From contig PBNG01000011.1 in NCBI GenBank assembly GCA_002723015.1, positions 15,714-22,653 of the forward strand: DNA of 6,940 nt, given 5' to 3'. Under the pieces are notes generated by a model. The model ran no database searches. It saw only the letters and a list, made by a program, of their open reading frames with translations, and had not been told where the DNA came from. This document shows positions 5,768-6,940 of the stretch, piece by piece. How positions within the stretch are numbered: the stretch's first letter is position 1; each line of letters opens with the position of its first letter. The DNA comes from Roseibacillus sp. GTDB taxonomy: Bacteria > Verrucomicrobiota > Verrucomicrobiae > Verrucomicrobiales > Akkermansiaceae. Position numbers and translations under genes: made by a program.

Positions 5768-6553
5768 GTGCGAAGCACTGCCCTGGCCATCTTTGCCCAT
5801 CCCGATGATATTGAGTATTTCGGTGCGGGAACGCTGCTCCTCTTGAAGCAGGCAGGATTCGAGATCCACTACTTCAATCTCTCGACTGGAAATTGCGGTT
5901 CGGTCGAAATGGACGCAGAGGAAACACGGAGGACCCGGCTGGCCGAGGCGCAAAAGGCCGCCAGCATACTCGGTGCTCATTTTCATCATCCTGTCCGCGA
6001 TGACCTTGAGATCTTCTACGATCTGCCCACCCTCCGTCTGGTGGCCGGGGTCGTGAGGCAGGTAAAGCCATCCATTATCCTGACTCATCCCCCTGTGGAC
6101 TACATGGAAGATCATACTAATACCTGCCGTCTGGCGGTCACCGCCGGGTTCACCCATGGGATGCCCAACTTTGTTACCGATCCGCCTTCCGGGGAGGTCT
6201 ACCCGGATGACGTTTTTATTTATCATTCCATCCCGCATGGACTCTGCGACCCCCTCCGCACTCCTTCACCTGTGGAATCCTTTGTTGATACCGGTTCCGT
6301 CTTTGCGACTCAACGCGAGGCACTTGCAGCGCATGCCTCCCAGCGCGACTGGCTCGACAAGTCTCAGGGAGCCGACTCCTATCTCAAGGTGCTCGATGAA
6401 ATGTCCCTCGAGGTTGGCCGAATGTCCGGGCGTTTTCGTCAGGCCGAGGGATGGCGCCGCCACCTCCACCTGGGCTTCTCTGCCAACGATGAAGATCCCT
6501 TGCATGAGATTCTCGGCGAGAAGTATTTCTTGGCCGAGAAACCCGACTCGTGA
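5768..6553 (+). CDS. PIG-L/LmbE family N-deacetylase
   Basis: This 261-residue cytoplasmic protein has the PIG-L/LmbE hallmarks. AHPDDIE at 10-16 supplies zinc ligands H11 and D14 and the catalytic base D13, followed by the GAGT turn (19-22). HPPVDYMEDHTNT (107-119) supplies the third zinc ligand H116. The family removes acetyl groups from N-acetylglucosamine-containing molecules (GlcNAc-PI, the mycothiol and bacillithiol precursors, and diacetylchitobiose in archaeal chitin pathways). The GTG is the only sensible start: no other in-frame start codon lies close upstream, and it puts the first strand (STALAIFAHPDD) at the N-terminus. The oxidoreductase lies 47 bp upstream and the NagB-like gene 30 bp downstream, so an N-acetylated sugar is the likely substrate. 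A thiol-cofactor role (BshB/MshB) is a weaker alternative, as no partner gene of that pathway is present. Confidence 0.92.
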   Translation: MRSTALAIFAHPDDIEYFGAGTLLLLKQAGFEIHYFNLSTGNCGSVEMDAEETRRTRLAEAQKAASILGAHFHHPVRDDLEIFYDLPTLRLVAGVVRQVKPSIILTHPPVDYMEDHTNTCRLAVTAGFTHGMPNFVTDPPSGEVYPDDVFIYHSIPHGLCDPLRTPSPVESFVDTGSVFATQREALAAHASQRDWLDKSQGADSYLKVLDEMSLEVGRMSGRFRQAEGWRRHLHLGFSANDEDPLHEILGEKYFLAEKPDS

Positions 6554-6583
6554 TCAGATCTTTAAGAAATTCTATCCTAAATC

Positions 6584-6940
6584 ATGCGTCCTCAATCCAA
6601 GATTTCCTCCTCATGGTGGGATTACACCACCTTGGACCACTCCATTATTCGAGATGCCGCCAAACTGACCGAAGCGGACCTTCTGCAACTGTCTCGCCCC
6701 GGTTTTCACGTCGTATTTTACGATACTCTGGCGGATTTCTACCTCGCAGAGGCGCTCGAATATATCGAGGCCTGGAGACAGGCCACCGCTGACAATCCGG
6801 TGGGCATCTGCGGGCCCATTGGACCTACCGAGCAACTCCCCCTCGTCGCACGTCTCGTCAATGAACTCGGAATTGATGTTTCCAACAGTCACTTCTGGGG
6901 AATGGACGAGTGGGTAGGGCCGGACGGAAAGGAAGTCCCA
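6584..6940 (+). CDS. NagB-like glucosamine-6-phosphate deaminase/isomerase family protein (3' part outside window)
   Basis: An ATG at 6584 opens 119 codons to the window edge with no stop. The recognisable part is [21 protein letters not shown] (41-61), [23 protein letters not shown] (73-95) and [10 protein letters not shown] (102-111). The last corresponds to the MDEY motif of NagB, whose Asp (here D108) is the ring-opening base in the Escherichia coli enzyme. GPIGPTE (77-83) sits where NagB has its TGGTP-type phosphate loop, so this is a divergent subfamily, and the phosphorylated substrate is less certain. NagB converts glucosamine 6-phosphate to fructose 6-phosphate and ammonia. No signal peptide is seen. 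It follows the deacetylase by 30 bp, which suits a step after N-deacetylation. A TATCCT hexamer five bases before the ATG is a weak -10-like match. Lacking the C-terminal half, I cannot check the remaining active-site residues. Confidence 0.78.
   Translation, partial: MRPQSKISSSWWDYTTLDHSIIRDAAKLTEADLLQLSRPGFHVVFYDTLADFYLAEALEYIEAWRQATADNPVGICGPIGPTEQLPLVARLVNELGIDVSNSHFWGMDEWVGPDGKEVP

Overview
The window looks like a chromosomal carbohydrate-catabolism region from a member of the Planctomycetota-Verrucomicrobiota (PVC) group, with Verrucomicrobiota my first guess. The reasons are the gene content (a formylglycine sulfatase with an extra C-terminal module, a secreted DUF1080 protein, a Gfo/Idh/MocA oxidoreductase, a PIG-L deacetylase and an extracytoplasmic PHP protein), moderate G+C by eye, and start codons that mostly lack a convincing Shine-Dalgarno sequence. 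No rRNA or tRNA gene, insertion sequence, integrase or CRISPR array was seen. Assignment to a phylum is inference.

Layout. Positions 1-1044 hold two minus-strand genes: a secreted DUF1080 (3-keto-disaccharide hydrolase-like) protein, then the 5' part of a membrane-anchored PHP-domain protein that runs off the left edge. A 90-bp divergent region separates them from a plus-strand secreted sulfatase (1135-2922). Next comes a 166-bp gap with two hairpins and a possible 27-codon leader ORF, then a 480-residue exported, helix-rich protein of no family I recognise (3089-4531). After a 163-bp gap follows a tight plus-strand run: a Gfo/Idh/MocA dehydrogenase (4695-5720), a PIG-L/LmbE deacetylase with a GTG start (5768-6553) and a NagB-like glucosamine-6-phosphate deaminase homologue cut by the right edge (6584 onward). 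No stretch longer than 300 bases lacks a gene.

How the genes may work together. Outside the cytoplasm, the sulfatase would remove sulfate esters from a glycan and the DUF1080 protein would act on 3-keto-glycosides or related sugars. In the cytoplasm, the last three genes suggest processing of an N-acetylated amino sugar: NAD(P)-dependent oxidation or reduction, N-deacetylation by PIG-L in place of the usual NagA, and deamination by the NagB-like protein. A sulfated, amino-sugar-containing glycan is a reasonable but unproven substrate. The unknown exported protein sits between the two halves.

I see no clearly new defence or mobile system. The most distinctive items are the unrecognised exported protein, the deacetylase/deaminase pairing, a consensus TATAAT placed exactly where it would give a leaderless GTG-initiated transcript, and the possible leader ORF overlapping the start of the unknown gene by ATGA.
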